DNA of 43,113 nucleotides. Source: Candidatus Rokubacteria bacterium 13_1_40CM_68_15. GTDB taxonomy: Bacteria; Methylomirabilota; Methylomirabilia; Rokubacteriales; CSP1-6. Made by a program: the position numbers and the translations under genes. Below the pieces are notes generated by a model. That model had not been told where the DNA came from. It was given only the letters and a program-made list of their open reading frames with translations, and searched no databases. The stretch is taken from contig MNEG01000060.1 of the NCBI GenBank assembly GCA_001917585.1, forward strand, positions 1 through 43,113, read 5' to 3'. Below, one piece after another: positions 14,001-22,684 of this stretch (positions within the stretch are counted from its first letter, which is position 1; each line of letters opens with the position of its first letter).

Positions 14001-14546
14001 ATGGCTGGACTCGACGTCACGGCGCTGCTCGGAACTCGAGGCGACGCTCACTACGGTGAGGCGGTGACTCAGCGTGATCACGCGCTGCAGTGCGCGACGC
14101 TCGCGTCTCGCGCCGGCGCCGACGACGAGCTGGTGCTCGCGGCCCTGCTTCACGACCTCGCCCATCTCGTGACGCCGGAAGGGCGCGACACGGCCCAGCG
14201 TCATCATGGACACGAGGGCGCCGCGCTCGTGCGCCCCTTCGTGCCGGCGCGCGTCGCGTGGATCATCGAGCACCACGTCGCCGCCAAGCGCTACCTGTGC
14301 GCCGTGGACCCGGTGTATTTCGCGCGACTATCACCGGCCTCCGTGCAGTCGTTGCGCGCTCAGGGGGGCCCGCTCGCCGCCGAGGAGCAGACCGCCCTGG
14401 CCGCGCATCCGTGGTTCGCCGACGCGCTGCGCGTCCGTCGCTGGGACGAAGAGGCCAAAGATCCCGAGGCGAAGGTACGAGCGCTGGCCGCGTGGGTCCC
14501 GCTGCTCGAGAAGTACTTTGGCCCGCAGACGGTGAGCCGCGCGTGA
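14001..14546 (+). CDS. phnZ: PhnZ-like HD-domain mixed-valence diiron oxygenase
   Basis: A 181-residue HD-domain protein closely matching the phosphonate-operon HD family. Visible features are YGEAVTQRDHALQ (Tyr18, Glu20, His27), ALLHDLAHL (His51, Asp52), a third His at 71, HVAAKRYLCAVDP (His92, Lys96) and RRWDEEAK (Asp149), which line up with the PhnZ iron ligands and substrate Lys. PhnZ oxidatively cleaves 2-amino-1-hydroxyethylphosphonate to glycine and phosphate. The usual PhnY hydroxylase is not in the window. The position just before phoB-pst supports a phosphate-scavenging role. The ATG at 14001 follows GGAGGGTGAG, preferred over the longer frame from 13926. Related oxygenases with other substrates are the alternative. 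Confidence 0.8.
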   Translation: MAGLDVTALLGTRGDAHYGEAVTQRDHALQCATLASRAGADDELVLAALLHDLAHLVTPEGRDTAQRHHGHEGAALVRPFVPARVAWIIEHHVAAKRYLCAVDPVYFARLSPASVQSLRAQGGPLAAEEQTALAAHPWFADALRVRRWDEEAKDPEAKVRALAAWVPLLEKYFGPQTVSRA

Positions 14547-14593
14547 AGACCATCAGCCGGCCTTCGCCTGCGATGCGAAAGATTTACCGGAGC

Positions 14594-14609
14594 GTCATCG
14601 TCACGTAAC
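14594..14609 (+). promoter_or_regulatory. Candidate Pho box upstream of phoB
   Basis: GTCAT (14594) and GTAAC (14605) are 11 bases apart; weaker copies TTTAC (14583) and CGTAG (14616) keep the same period. The position before phoB would fit autoregulation. Confidence 0.5.
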
Positions 14610-14631
14610 TCAGCCCGTAGACACTCCGCCC

Positions 14632-15407
<776 letters not shown>

Positions 15408-15411
<4 letters not shown>

Positions 15412-15445
15412 CGATCTTGTAACACGGGCATAACCCTCGTGAAAC
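15408..15445 (+). promoter_or_regulatory. Pho box of the pst operon
   Basis: Four half-sites GTAAC (15408), GTAAC (15419), ATAAC (15430) and GAAAC (15441) repeat at exactly 11 bases. It overlaps the phoB stop codon and lies about 50 bases before pstS. This is the best Pho-box match in the window. Confidence 0.8.
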
Positions 15446-15497
15446 ATGCCGGGCGCAGACTGGTCCTGGCGCACACTGTTCCGGGAAGGAGAATCGA

Positions 15498-16559
15498 ATG
15501 ATGACGTCACGACGCCTCGTGGTCGGTTTGCTCACGGCCCTGCTCCTCGCTTCGACCTTCGGCGTGGGCCCAGCGACCGCTCAGCTTCTCATCAACGGGG
15601 CCGGCGCGACCTTTCCGTATCCCATCTACTCCAAGTGGTTCGACGAGTACGCGAAGATCTCGCAACGGGTGAACTTCAACTACCAGTCGATCGGCAGCGG
15701 CGGCGGTATCCGTCAGATCACCGCGCGCACGGTGGACTTCGGCGCCACCGATGGCCCGATGACGGACGAGCAGCTGAAGTCGGCGCCGGGCGAGCTGTTC
15801 CACATCCCGACGGTGGTCGGCGCGGTGGTCGTCACGTACAACTTGCCCGGCAACCCCAAGCTCCGCTTCACGCCCGAGATCCTCGCCGACATCTTCTTCG
15901 GCAAGATCACGAAGTGGAACGACGCCCGCATCAAGGACGTCAATCCTGGTGCGAATCTTCCCGATCAGCCGATCGTCGTGGTCCATCGTTCCGACGGCAG
16001 CGGCACGACGTACATCTGGGTCGACTACCTCGCCAAGGTGAGTCCGCAGTGGGAGCAGAAGGTTGGCCGCGGCACCTCCGTGAAGTGGCCGGCGGGGCTG
16101 GGCGGTAAGGGCAACGAGGGCGTCGCGGGCCAGGTCAAGAACACGCCGGGCGCGCTCGGCTACGTCGAGCTCGCCTACGCCATCAAGAACAACCTGCCGG
16201 CGGCGTCGATCCGTAACCAGGCCGGGCGGTTCGTGGAGCCGACGATCACGAGCACGACGTCGGCCGCGGCCGCTGCGGCGGCCGAGATGCCGTCCGACTT
16301 CCGCGTCTCCCTGACCAACGCCCCGGGCCGCGACGCATACCCGATTGCCAGCTTCACGTGGCTGCTCGTCTACCGGGAGCAGCCGGACGAGGTGAAGGGC
16401 AAGGCCATCGTGAACTTTCTCTGGTGGGCGGCTCACGACGGACAGAAGTACGCCGCGGACCTGCTCTATGCGCCGCTGCCGGCGCCGGTGGTGAAGCAGA
16501 TCGAGGCCAAGCTACGTCAGGTCGCGTACCAGGGCCGGCCGTTGCTTGCCGCCCAGTGA
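15498..16559 (+). CDS. pstS: Periplasmic phosphate-binding protein PstS
   Basis: A 353-residue high-affinity phosphate-binding protein. A Sec signal with hydrophobic core (LLTALLLAS) and likely cleavage at ATA-QL near residue 28 exports it. Family motifs are INGAGATFPYPIY, YQSIGSGGGI, DFGATDGPM and HRSDGSGTTYIWVDYL, which contain the residues that bind phosphate. AAGGAG lies six bases before ATG 15498. It delivers phosphate to the PstCA channel encoded directly downstream and is preceded by a four-repeat Pho box. Confidence 0.96.
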   Translation: MMTSRRLVVGLLTALLLASTFGVGPATAQLLINGAGATFPYPIYSKWFDEYAKISQRVNFNYQSIGSGGGIRQITARTVDFGATDGPMTDEQLKSAPGELFHIPTVVGAVVVTYNLPGNPKLRFTPEILADIFFGKITKWNDARIKDVNPGANLPDQPIVVVHRSDGSGTTYIWVDYLAKVSPQWEQKVGRGTSVKWPAGLGGKGNEGVAGQVKNTPGALGYVELAYAIKNNLPAASIRNQAGRFVEPTITSTTSAAAAAAAEMPSDFRVSLTNAPGRDAYPIASFTWLLVYREQPDEVKGKAIVNFLWWAAHDGQKYAADLLYAPLPAPVVKQIEAKLRQVAYQGRPLLAAQ

Positions 16560-16563
16560 GCTG

Positions 16564-17565
16564 ATGGCGGTCGTCTTCGGGCGGGCGGGAGGAGCCGGCA
16601 CAGCGACGCCGACCATACCGCCGCTCGTGGGTGCCCGCCGCGCACGGCGGCGCTTCGGCGACCGCGGCTTTCGTGAGATCACGCGCGCGGCCGGTCTCTC
16701 GCTCGTCGTGATGGTGGCCGGGATGGCGGCCGTGATGGTTCACGCGGCGTGGCCCTCGCTGCGCCGCTTCGGGTGGGCGTTCATCACGACGTCGAACTGG
16801 GATCCCGTGGCCGAGCAGTTCGGCGCCCTTCCGTTCATCTTCGGGACGCTGGTGTCGTCGCTTCTCGCGCTGCTCTTGGCCGTCCCACTCGGCCTCGGCG
16901 CGGCCATCTATCTCTCGGAGCTGGCCCCGCGCGCCGTGCGGCCGCCCGTCACGTTCCTCATCGAGCTCCTGGCTGCGATTCCCAGCGTGGTCTACGGCCT
17001 GTGGGGGATTTTCGTGCTGGCCCCGTGGCTTCGCACGTGGGTCCAGCCGGCGCTGGGACACACGCTCGGATTCTTGCCACTCTTCCAGGGGCCACCCTAC
17101 GGTGTCGGCATGCTGGCGGCCGGGCTGATCCTTGCGATCATGATCGTGCCCTTCATCACGGCGGTGAGTCGCGAAGTATTGCTCGCGGTGCCCCGGACGC
17201 AACGCGAAGCCGCGCTGGCCCTGGGAGCGACCGGATGGGAGACGACCCGCGTGGCGGTGCTGCGCTACGGCCGCTCGGGGCTCATCGGCGCCATCCTGCT
17301 CGGCCTGGGCCGGGCCCTCGGCGAGACGATGGCCGTCACGATGCTCATCGGTAACCGGCCGGAGATCTCGTTCTCGCTGTTCGTCCCCGGCTACACGATG
17401 GCGAGCGTGATCGCCAACGAGTTCACCGAGGCGACGTCCGATCTGTACCTCGGCGCGCTCATCGAGGTCGGACTCCTCCTGCTCGTCCTCACGCTCGCCG
17501 TGAACGGCATGGCGCGACTGCTGGTGTGGAGCGTGGGCCGCGGCCCCACGGTGGTGCGCGAATGA
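16564..17565 (+). CDS. pstC: Phosphate ABC transporter permease PstC
   Basis: A 333-residue inner-membrane permease with about six spans and the ABC permease EAA loop near residues 215-225 ([19 protein letters not shown]). A PstC-type N-terminal extension and the conserved [11 protein letters not shown] segment identify it. The ATG at 16564 starts four bases after the pstS stop; an upstream TTG at 16546 inside pstS is less likely. It overlaps pstA by ATGA, so translation is coupled. It forms the phosphate channel with PstA. Confidence 0.95.
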   Translation: MAVVFGRAGGAGTATPTIPPLVGARRARRRFGDRGFREITRAAGLSLVVMVAGMAAVMVHAAWPSLRRFGWAFITTSNWDPVAEQFGALPFIFGTLVSSLLALLLAVPLGLGAAIYLSELAPRAVRPPVTFLIELLAAIPSVVYGLWGIFVLAPWLRTWVQPALGHTLGFLPLFQGPPYGVGMLAAGLILAIMIVPFITAVSREVLLAVPRTQREAALALGATGWETTRVAVLRYGRSGLIGAILLGLGRALGETMAVTMLIGNRPEISFSLFVPGYTMASVIANEFTEATSDLYLGALIEVGLLLLVLTLAVNGMARLLVWSVGRGPTVVRE

Positions 17566-18407
17566 CCACGACGCGCTGGCGCCAGCGGGTGAGCTCACTG
17601 ATGGCGATCCTGACGGCCGCCGCCGCCGGCTCGGTCATCCTGCCGCTGGTGCTGATCTTCGGATTCCTGCTCTGGCAGGGCGCGGCTGCCATCAACGTGG
17701 ACTTCTTCACCCATCTGCCGAAGCCGGTCGGAGAGGTCGGCGGTGGGATGGCCAATGCCATCATCGGCACGCTCATCCTCCTGGGCCTGGCGTCGCTGCT
17801 CGGGTTGCCGATCGGAATCCTCGGCGGCGTCTACCTCGCGGAATCACGCGATCGCCGGCTCCCGTGGATCGTGCGCTTCCTGGCCGATGTGCTCAACGGC
17901 GTGCCGTCGATCGTGATCGGGATCTTCGCGTACACGCTGGTGGTGCTGCCCATGCGGCGCTTCTCGGCGGTGGCCGGCGGCGTGGCCCTCGCCGTCATCA
18001 TGCTGCCGATCGTGGTGCGCACCACGGAGGAGATGGTCAGGCTGGTGCCCGCATCACTGCGCGAGGCGGGCCTCGCGCTCGGCGTGCCCGAATGGAAGGT
18101 CGTGCTGCGCGTGGTGCTGCCGACGGCCCGAGCCGGCATCGTCACCGGTGCGATGGTCGCGGTCGCGCGTGTGGCCGGCGAGACCGCGCCGCTGCTCTTC
18201 ACCGCGTTCGGCAATCGCTTCTGGCACCAGGGCCTCGATCAGCCGATCGCAGCGCTGCCGCTCCAGATCTTCGCCTACGCGATTGCTCCCTACGACGACT
18301 GGCACCGCCAGGCCTGGGCGGGAGCGCTCGTCCTGATCGTGCTCGTTCTCGCAGTGAGCCTGATGGCGCGACTCGTCACCCGGGGACGGGTCGGCGCGGT
18401 GAGGTGA
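17562..18407 (+). CDS. pstA: Phosphate ABC transporter permease PstA
   Basis: A 281-residue inner-membrane permease with about six spans. [14 protein letters not shown] and the EAA loop ([21 protein letters not shown]) are typical of PstA. The start ATG overlaps the pstC stop (ATGA, 17562-17565) and pstB begins two bases after its stop, so the three genes form one coupled unit. It pairs with PstC to make the membrane pore driven by PstB. Confidence 0.95.
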   Translation: MTTTRWRQRVSSLMAILTAAAAGSVILPLVLIFGFLLWQGAAAINVDFFTHLPKPVGEVGGGMANAIIGTLILLGLASLLGLPIGILGGVYLAESRDRRLPWIVRFLADVLNGVPSIVIGIFAYTLVVLPMRRFSAVAGGVALAVIMLPIVVRTTEEMVRLVPASLREAGLALGVPEWKVVLRVVLPTARAGIVTGAMVAVARVAGETAPLLFTAFGNRFWHQGLDQPIAALPLQIFAYAIAPYDDWHRQAWAGALVLIVLVLAVSLMARLVTRGRVGAVR

Positions 18408-18409
18408 CG

Positions 18410-19168
18410 ATGGCCGACGGGATCACCGTCACGAAGCTCAACGCGTGGTTCGGCCCGAGTCACGTGCTGCACGACATCGACCTGGCGGTGGCGCCACGCG
18501 CAGTCACCGCCATCATCGGCCCGTCGGGCTGCGGCAAGTCCACGTTCATCCGCTGCCTGAACCGGATGCACGAGGTGGTGCCGGGCGCGCGGGTCGTCGG
18601 CACCGTCCTGCAGGAGGGGCAGGACATCTACAGCCCGGGCGTCGATCCCGTCGAGGTGCGGCGGCGCATCGGCATGGTGTTCCAGAAGCCCAATCCCTTC
18701 CCGACCATGACGGTCTTCGACAACGTCGCCGCCGGGCTCCGCCTCGGCGGAGTGCGTGATCGCGGCGTCTTGAACGAGCGCGTCGAGCGGGCGCTGCACG
18801 CCGCCGCCCTGTGGGAGGAAGTGAAGGACCGCCTGGGCAAGCCGGGCGCTGGCCTGTCGGGGGGCCAGCAGCAGCGCCTCTGCATCGCCCGCGCGCTGGC
18901 CGTGGAGCCGGAAGTGCTGCTGATGGACGAGCCGTGCTCGGCGCTCGATCCGATCGCCACCGCGCGCATCGAGGAGCTGATCCTCGAGCTCAAGCGCGAT
19001 CTCACCATCGTGATCGTCACGCACAACATGCAGCAGGCGGCGCGGGTGGCCGACGCGACCGGGTTTTTCCTGCTCGGTGAGCTGGTGGAGTTCGGACCCA
19101 CGTCGCAGCTGTTCACCAAGCCCGTCGACAAGCGGACCGAGGATTACATTACTGGTCGGTTTGGTTAG
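18410..19168 (+). CDS. pstB: Phosphate ABC transporter ATPase PstB
   Basis: A 252-residue ABC ATPase. Walker [10 protein letters not shown] (about 37-45), the PstB-specific Q-loop region [10 protein letters not shown], signature [15 protein letters not shown], Walker [14 protein letters not shown] and H-loop VTHNMQQA are all present. It powers phosphate import through PstCA and takes part in signalling to PhoU/PhoB. The GGTGAGGTG just before the ATG, inside the pstA end, serves as ribosome site. A strong hairpin follows before phoU. Confidence 0.97.
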   Translation: MADGITVTKLNAWFGPSHVLHDIDLAVAPRAVTAIIGPSGCGKSTFIRCLNRMHEVVPGARVVGTVLQEGQDIYSPGVDPVEVRRRIGMVFQKPNPFPTMTVFDNVAAGLRLGGVRDRGVLNERVERALHAAALWEEVKDRLGKPGAGLSGGQQQRLCIARALAVEPEVLLMDEPCSALDPIATARIEELILELKRDLTIVIVTHNMQQAARVADATGFFLLGELVEFGPTSQLFTKPVDKRTEDYITGRFG

Positions 19169-19183
19169 TGTCGTGCGAGCCGA

Positions 19184-19217
19184 GGAGCGCTCGAGCTGCC
19201 GCAGGCACGAGCGCTCC
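19184..19217 (+). other. Intercistronic hairpin between pstB and phoU
   Basis: GGAGCGCTCG (19184-19193) and CGAGCGCTCC (19208-19217) form a perfect 10-bp stem around 14 bases. No T-run follows, so it is more likely an RNA processing or stability element, or a partial terminator setting the PstB:PhoU ratio, than a full terminator. Confidence 0.6.
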
Positions 19218-19256
19218 GAGGTGAGCGCTGAAATGGTTCGATAGGAGGCTTCTGCC

Positions 19257-19913
19257 ATGCAGCGTCATTTTCACGAGGAGCTGGACGCGCTCAAGCAGAC
19301 GCTGCTCGCCATGGGCGCGCTCGTCGAGGACCAGATCCGCCGCGTGATGCGCGCCCTCGTCGAGCGCGACGACGCCCTCGCTCGCGACGTCATCGAGCGC
19401 GACCAGCAGGTGAACGCCTACGACGTCGAGGTCGACGAGAAGTGCGTCGAGCTGCTGGCCCGCTACCAGCCGGCGGCCAGCGACCTGCGCTTCCTCACCA
19501 CGACGATGAAGATCGTCACCGACCTCGAGCGGATCGGCGACCAGGCCGTCAACATCGCCCAGCGGGCGCTCGAGCTGAACCGGGAACCGCAGCTGAAGCC
19601 CTACATCGACCTGCCGCGCATGGCGGCAAAGTCCCAGCAGATGGTGAAGGACAGCCTCGACGCCTTCGTCGCCCACGACGCCGGGCTGGCCCGCGACGTC
19701 TGCGCGCGGGACAGCGAGGTGGACGCGCTCAAGGAGCAGGTCTTCCGCGAGCTCCTGACGTTCATGATGGGCGACCCGAAAACGATCGCCCGCGCGCTGC
19801 ACCTGATCCTCGTCTCGCGCTTCCTCGAGCGCGTGGCCGACCACGCGACGAACATCGCGGAAATGGTCGTCTACATGATCGAGGGCAAGATCGTCCGCCA
19901 CACCCTGGCCTGA
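19257..19913 (+). CDS. phoU: Phosphate signalling protein PhoU
   Basis: A 218-residue, all-helical protein made of two PhoU three-helix repeats. The metal-binding signatures are visible in both halves: TDLERIGDQAVNIAQ (first) and RFLERVADHATNIAE (second), matching the E-R-x-x-D-x-x-x-N pattern. PhoU couples PstB activity to the PhoR/PhoB pathway and keeps the regulon off in high phosphate. AGGAGG lies about ten bases before ATG 19257. It is the last gene of the pst operon. With no phoR in the window its kinase partner must lie elsewhere. Confidence 0.96.
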   Translation: MQRHFHEELDALKQTLLAMGALVEDQIRRVMRALVERDDALARDVIERDQQVNAYDVEVDEKCVELLARYQPAASDLRFLTTTMKIVTDLERIGDQAVNIAQRALELNREPQLKPYIDLPRMAAKSQQMVKDSLDAFVAHDAGLARDVCARDSEVDALKEQVFRELLTFMMGDPKTIARALHLILVSRFLERVADHATNIAEMVVYMIEGKIVRHTLA

Positions 19914-19940
19914 GCCCCCTCCGAAGCCGTCGCGTCGAGC

Positions 19941-19946
19941 TATGCT
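19941..19946 (+). promoter_or_regulatory. -10 element six bases before EamA start
   Basis: TATGCT (19941-19946) ends six bases before ATG 19953. Transcription would begin at or next to the A of the start codon, implying a leaderless mRNA. Confidence 0.35.
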
Positions 19947-19952
19947 CGGCGC

Positions 19953-20828
19953 ATGGCCCTGGCCGATCTGGCGCTCCTCGTCGCCAATATCGTCTACGGA
20001 ACGTCCTATGTCGTGACCCGCGCGGTCCTCGCCGACGTGCCGCCGGCCACGCTGGCGCTGCTGCGTGTCCTGATCGGGGCCGCCGTCCTCGTGCCGTTGT
20101 CGCTCCGCACGCGGGTGCGATTGAGCGGCCGCGAGCACGCTCGCATCGTCGCCATGGGAGTCATTGGCTTCGCCGCCGCCTTCGCCTTTGGCCACTGGGG
20201 CCTGGCCCGCTCGACCGCGACGAACGCCGCGCTCCTCATCGTGGTCGAGCCGCTCGCGCTCGTCCTCCTCGGGCCCGTCCTGCTCGGCGAGCGTCTGCGC
20301 CGGTCCGAAGCGCTCGGTGCGGCGCTCGCGCTCATGGGCGCGGCGATCGTCGTCGTCAACGGCATTCCGGGGCTGACGCTCGCGCTGCTGCCGCGATGGC
20401 GCGGCGACGTCCTCCTCGTGCTGTCGGGCTTCGCGTACGCCGCGTACTCTGTCCTGGGGCGCCCGATCTTGAAGCGTCACCCGGCGCTGCCGGTGACCGC
20501 TCAGTCCATCCTGTGGGCGGTACCCGGGCTCGTGCCTCTCGTCGCGCAAGAATGGCTCGAGGGCGAGCGGGCGGCGTTCAGCGGCCCCGCCGTCGCCGGC
20601 ATCCTCTATCTCGGCGTCGTCATCACCGCGCTGGGGTACCTCGTCTGGAACTGGGCGCTCGAGCGGGTGCCGGCAGCCCGCGCCGGCATCTTCGTGAACC
20701 TGCAACCTGTCGTGGGCGCCCTCCTGGGCGTGCTGTTTCTCGGGGAAGCGGTGAGCGGATTCACCGTTGGCGGCGGGGTGCTGATCGTCTTCGGATTATT
20801 CCTAACCATGAGGCGCGGCCGGGAATGA
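19953..20828 (+). CDS. EamA/DMT-family transporter
   Basis: A 291-residue inner-membrane protein with ten predicted spans in two EamA repeats (about 1-140 and 150-285). The start of the first repeat (ANIVYGTSYVVTRAVL) and the second-repeat sequence (LVWNWALERVPAARAGIFVNLQPVVGALLGVLFLGE, here split) are typical of drug/metabolite exporters. Many relatives export amino acids or nucleotides, but the substrate is not predictable. It follows phoU by 39 bases but seems to have its own -10 and no ribosome site, so it may be transcribed separately. Confidence 0.9.
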   Translation: MALADLALLVANIVYGTSYVVTRAVLADVPPATLALLRVLIGAAVLVPLSLRTRVRLSGREHARIVAMGVIGFAAAFAFGHWGLARSTATNAALLIVVEPLALVLLGPVLLGERLRRSEALGAALALMGAAIVVVNGIPGLTLALLPRWRGDVLLVLSGFAYAAYSVLGRPILKRHPALPVTAQSILWAVPGLVPLVAQEWLEGERAAFSGPAVAGILYLGVVITALGYLVWNWALERVPAARAGIFVNLQPVVGALLGVLFLGEAVSGFTVGGGVLIVFGLFLTMRRGRE

Positions 20829-20832
20829 ACGT

Positions 20833-20838
20833 TATACT
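20833..20838 (+). promoter_or_regulatory. -10 element six bases before LOG gene
   Basis: TATACT (20833-20838) ends six bases before GTG 20845, again placing the transcript start at the initiation codon. The gap itself reads GGAGAC and could instead act as a ribosome site on a longer read-through message. Confidence 0.4.
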
Positions 20839-20844
20839 GGAGAC

Positions 20845-21945
20845 GTGCCCGAGTCCCGCCGTTATCAACTCCAGTCGACTGACGCCAACCGCCTCATCCT
20901 CGAGCTGGTCGAGGCCGCCGGAGTGCCTCCGGACAAGCGAGGCTACTTCCAGCAGCTGCTGACCACCGTGCTGAAGATGCACGAGGACGGCACGCCGGTC
21001 AGCGACCTCAAGGTCACCAACACGGCGCTCAAGGAGCTCCGGTACGGGTACAAGGTCTGCGCGCCGTATCGTGACACGCGGAAGGTGACGGTGTTCGGCT
21101 CGGCGCGCACGGCCCGCGTGGAGTCGGCGGCCGACGCCGCCCACGAGTTCGGTCGCCGGATGGTGCAGGAAGGCTGGATGGTCGTGACCGGCGCGGGCGC
21201 CGGCATCATGGGCGCCGCCCAGGAAGGCGCCGGCGCCGAGCGCTCGTTCGGCTTCAACATCCGCCTGCCCTTCGAGCAGGAAGCGAACCCGTGGATCGCC
21301 TCCGATCCCAAGCTCGTCTCCTTCAAGTACTTCTTCACGCGGAAGCTCTTTCTGGTCAAGGAGGCGAGCGCGTTCGCGCTGTTTCCGGGCGGCTTCGGCA
21401 CCATGGACGAGACCTTCGAGGTGCTGACGCTGCTCCAGACCGGGAAATCCACGATCGTGCCCATCGTCCTCGTCGAGGCCGGCGCACGGCCGTTCTGGCG
21501 GCGGTGGGAGAAGTGGATCGGCGGCTTCGTCGATCAGCGCCTCGTGGACCCCGACGATCGTCAGCTCTACCGAATCGCCGGCACGGTGGAAGAGGCGGTT
21601 CACGAGATCCTGTCCTTCTACCGCGTCTTTCACTCGGCGCGGATCGTGGGCGACAACCTCCTGTTCCGCCTGCAGCGGAAGCTGCCGGATGCGGCGCTGC
21701 CCGAGATCCAGCAACGATTCGAGGACATCCTGAAGGGACCGGTGGATCAGGTGGCCGGACCGGTGCCGCAAGAGCTCAACGAGTTCCCTGATCTCCCGCG
21801 ACTGGTCCTGCCGTTCAACCGATCGTCCTACGCGCGGCTACGACTCCTGATCGACTTCATCAATGAAGTTGGGGGAGGCGAGACGTCTCCCCCAAACCCC
21901 CTCGATTCACCTAGCGATCGAGCTGAGGGGCTCGATCGCACCTGA
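20845..21945 (+). CDS. LOG-family Rossmann nucleotide-binding protein
   Basis: A 366-residue protein. Residues about 85-255 hold the LOG/YgdH fold, with TVFGSAR, VVTGAGAGIMGAAQEGA and the signature PGGFGTMDETFE, as in cytokinin-riboside 5'-monophosphate phosphoribohydrolases and nucleotide 5'-monophosphate nucleosidases. The N-terminal helical part and the C-terminal part (about 260-345) match the longer PpnN-like class in size rather than plant-type LOG. The likely reaction is cleavage of a nucleoside monophosphate to base and ribose 5-phosphate. GTG 20845 is used. The last about 20 residues (GGGETSPPNPLDSPSD) are encoded by an inverted-repeat element and are probably not part of the ancestral protein. 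Confidence 0.85.
   Translation: MPESRRYQLQSTDANRLILELVEAAGVPPDKRGYFQQLLTTVLKMHEDGTPVSDLKVTNTALKELRYGYKVCAPYRDTRKVTVFGSARTARVESAADAAHEFGRRMVQEGWMVVTGAGAGIMGAAQEGAGAERSFGFNIRLPFEQEANPWIASDPKLVSFKYFFTRKLFLVKEASAFALFPGGFGTMDETFEVLTLLQTGKSTIVPIVLVEAGARPFWRRWEKWIGGFVDQRLVDPDDRQLYRIAGTVEEAVHEILSFYRVFHSARIVGDNLLFRLQRKLPDAALPEIQQRFEDILKGPVDQVAGPVPQELNEFPDLPRLVLPFNRSSYARLRLLIDFINEVGGGETSPPNPLDSPSDRAEGLDRT
21869..21895. repeat. Inverted repeat inside the 3' end of the LOG gene
   Basis: TTGGGGGAG (21869-21877) and CTCCCCCAA (21887-21895) form a 9-bp stem, with GAGACGTCTC, itself a palindrome, across the loop (21880-21889). The 12-base CCCTCGATTCAC occurs twice close by (21898 and 21958). The unit looks like a small dispersed repeat that extended the reading frame. 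Confidence 0.5.
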
Positions 21946-21965
21946 GCCTCCCACGGACCCTCGAT

Positions 21966-22316
21966 TCACGCGCCTTTGCCGAGGACACGCTGGAGGGTGT
22001 CCAGGCCGAATGGCTTCTTGATCACGAACTCCACGGCCTGACCGGCCTGCGCCGTTGCGATGTCGTGGTTGCCGGTGACGACGGCGACGCGCACGAGGGG
22101 CCACCGGCGCCGGATCGTCTTGACGAGATCCCAGCCGCTCAGCCCTGGCATCACCAGATCGGTGAGCACGAGATCGACGGCGCTCTTGGCCTCCAGCATC
22201 GTGATCGCCGCAAGGCCATCGGGGGCCTGGAGCACCGTGTGACCGAGCGCTGCCAGCATCGCCGCGACGACCTCTCGGACCTTCCCATCATCATCCACCA
22301 CGAGGATCTTGATCAT
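21966..22316 (-). CDS. Single-domain CheY-like response regulator
   Basis: A 116-residue stand-alone receiver domain. Acidic residues Asp8/Asp9 (VVDDD), phospho-acceptor Asp53 (LVLTDLVMPG), Thr81 (VVTGN) and Lys101 (IKKPFG) are present. No output domain follows, so it would act by protein contact or as a phosphorelay intermediate. ATG 22316 is chosen because GGGAGG precedes it; the frame continues upstream without a better site. No kinase or chemotaxis gene is adjacent. The gene converges with the LOG gene. Confidence 0.88.
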   Translation of the reverse strand: MIKILVVDDDGKVREVVAAMLAALGHTVLQAPDGLAAITMLEAKSAVDLVLTDLVMPGLSGWDLVKTIRRRWPLVRVAVVTGNHDIATAQAGQAVEFVIKKPFGLDTLQRVLGKGA

Positions 22317-22413
22317 CGCCCTCCCGCCCACCTTCAGGTGAGACGCAAGTTTCAAGCGGTGTGCCAGGGCAGGAAGTCTTCGGAGTCGGCGCTTTGCGCT
22401 GCAGGTCGGATGC

Positions 22414-22436
22414 GCGGCGTGACAAAGCGACGCCGC
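22414..22436 (-). other. Hairpin downstream of zinc-ribbon gene
   Basis: Arms 22414-22420 and 22430-22436 (GCGGCGT/ACGCCGC) give a 7-bp stem about 20 bases after the stop of the reverse zinc-ribbon gene. There is no T-run, so terminator function is doubtful. Confidence 0.3.
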
Positions 22437-22457
22437 AGGCTGCCATAAAGTGGCGGG

Positions 22458-22646
22458 TTACTCGGGCTCGAGTCGCTCCTCGGTCACCTGGCACTCGGTG
22501 CAGACCCACGTGCGAAAGACCTCCTTCGTTCGGTCGTCGCGCCTGAGCGTCCAGGGGATCATCGCGGTGCGGCCGCACCGGGGACAGCGCTTGGTCTGAG
22601 CGCCGGGCGGGATGTGAGACGGCAGCCAGGGGATCTTCGCTGGCAT
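22458..22646 (-). CDS. Small zinc-ribbon protein
   Basis: A 62-residue protein with two CxxC knuckles, CPRCGR near residue 21 and CTEC near residue 49, spaced about 25 residues apart as in a zinc ribbon. The middle (RRDDRTKEVFRTWVC) is compatible with a beta-hairpin rubredoxin-like fold. Nucleic-acid or protein binding is possible; no function is assigned. A perfect TATAAT ends eight bases before the ATG and no ribosome site is seen, so initiation is probably leaderless or nearly so. It is divergent from nadE. Confidence 0.7.
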   Translation of the reverse strand: MPAKIPWLPSHIPPGAQTKRCPRCGRTAMIPWTLRRDDRTKEVFRTWVCTECQVTEERLEPE

Positions 22647-22654
22647 GATCCCGC

Positions 22655-22662
22655 ATTATACA
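22655..22662. promoter_or_regulatory. Overlapping divergent -10 elements
   Basis: ATTATACA reads TATAAT on the reverse strand (22660-22655, toward the zinc-ribbon gene) and TATACA on the forward strand (22657-22662, toward nadE). One AT-rich core thus appears to serve both directions. Confidence 0.5.
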
Positions 22663-22684
22663 ATCCAGCCAGGAGACGGCTCCC

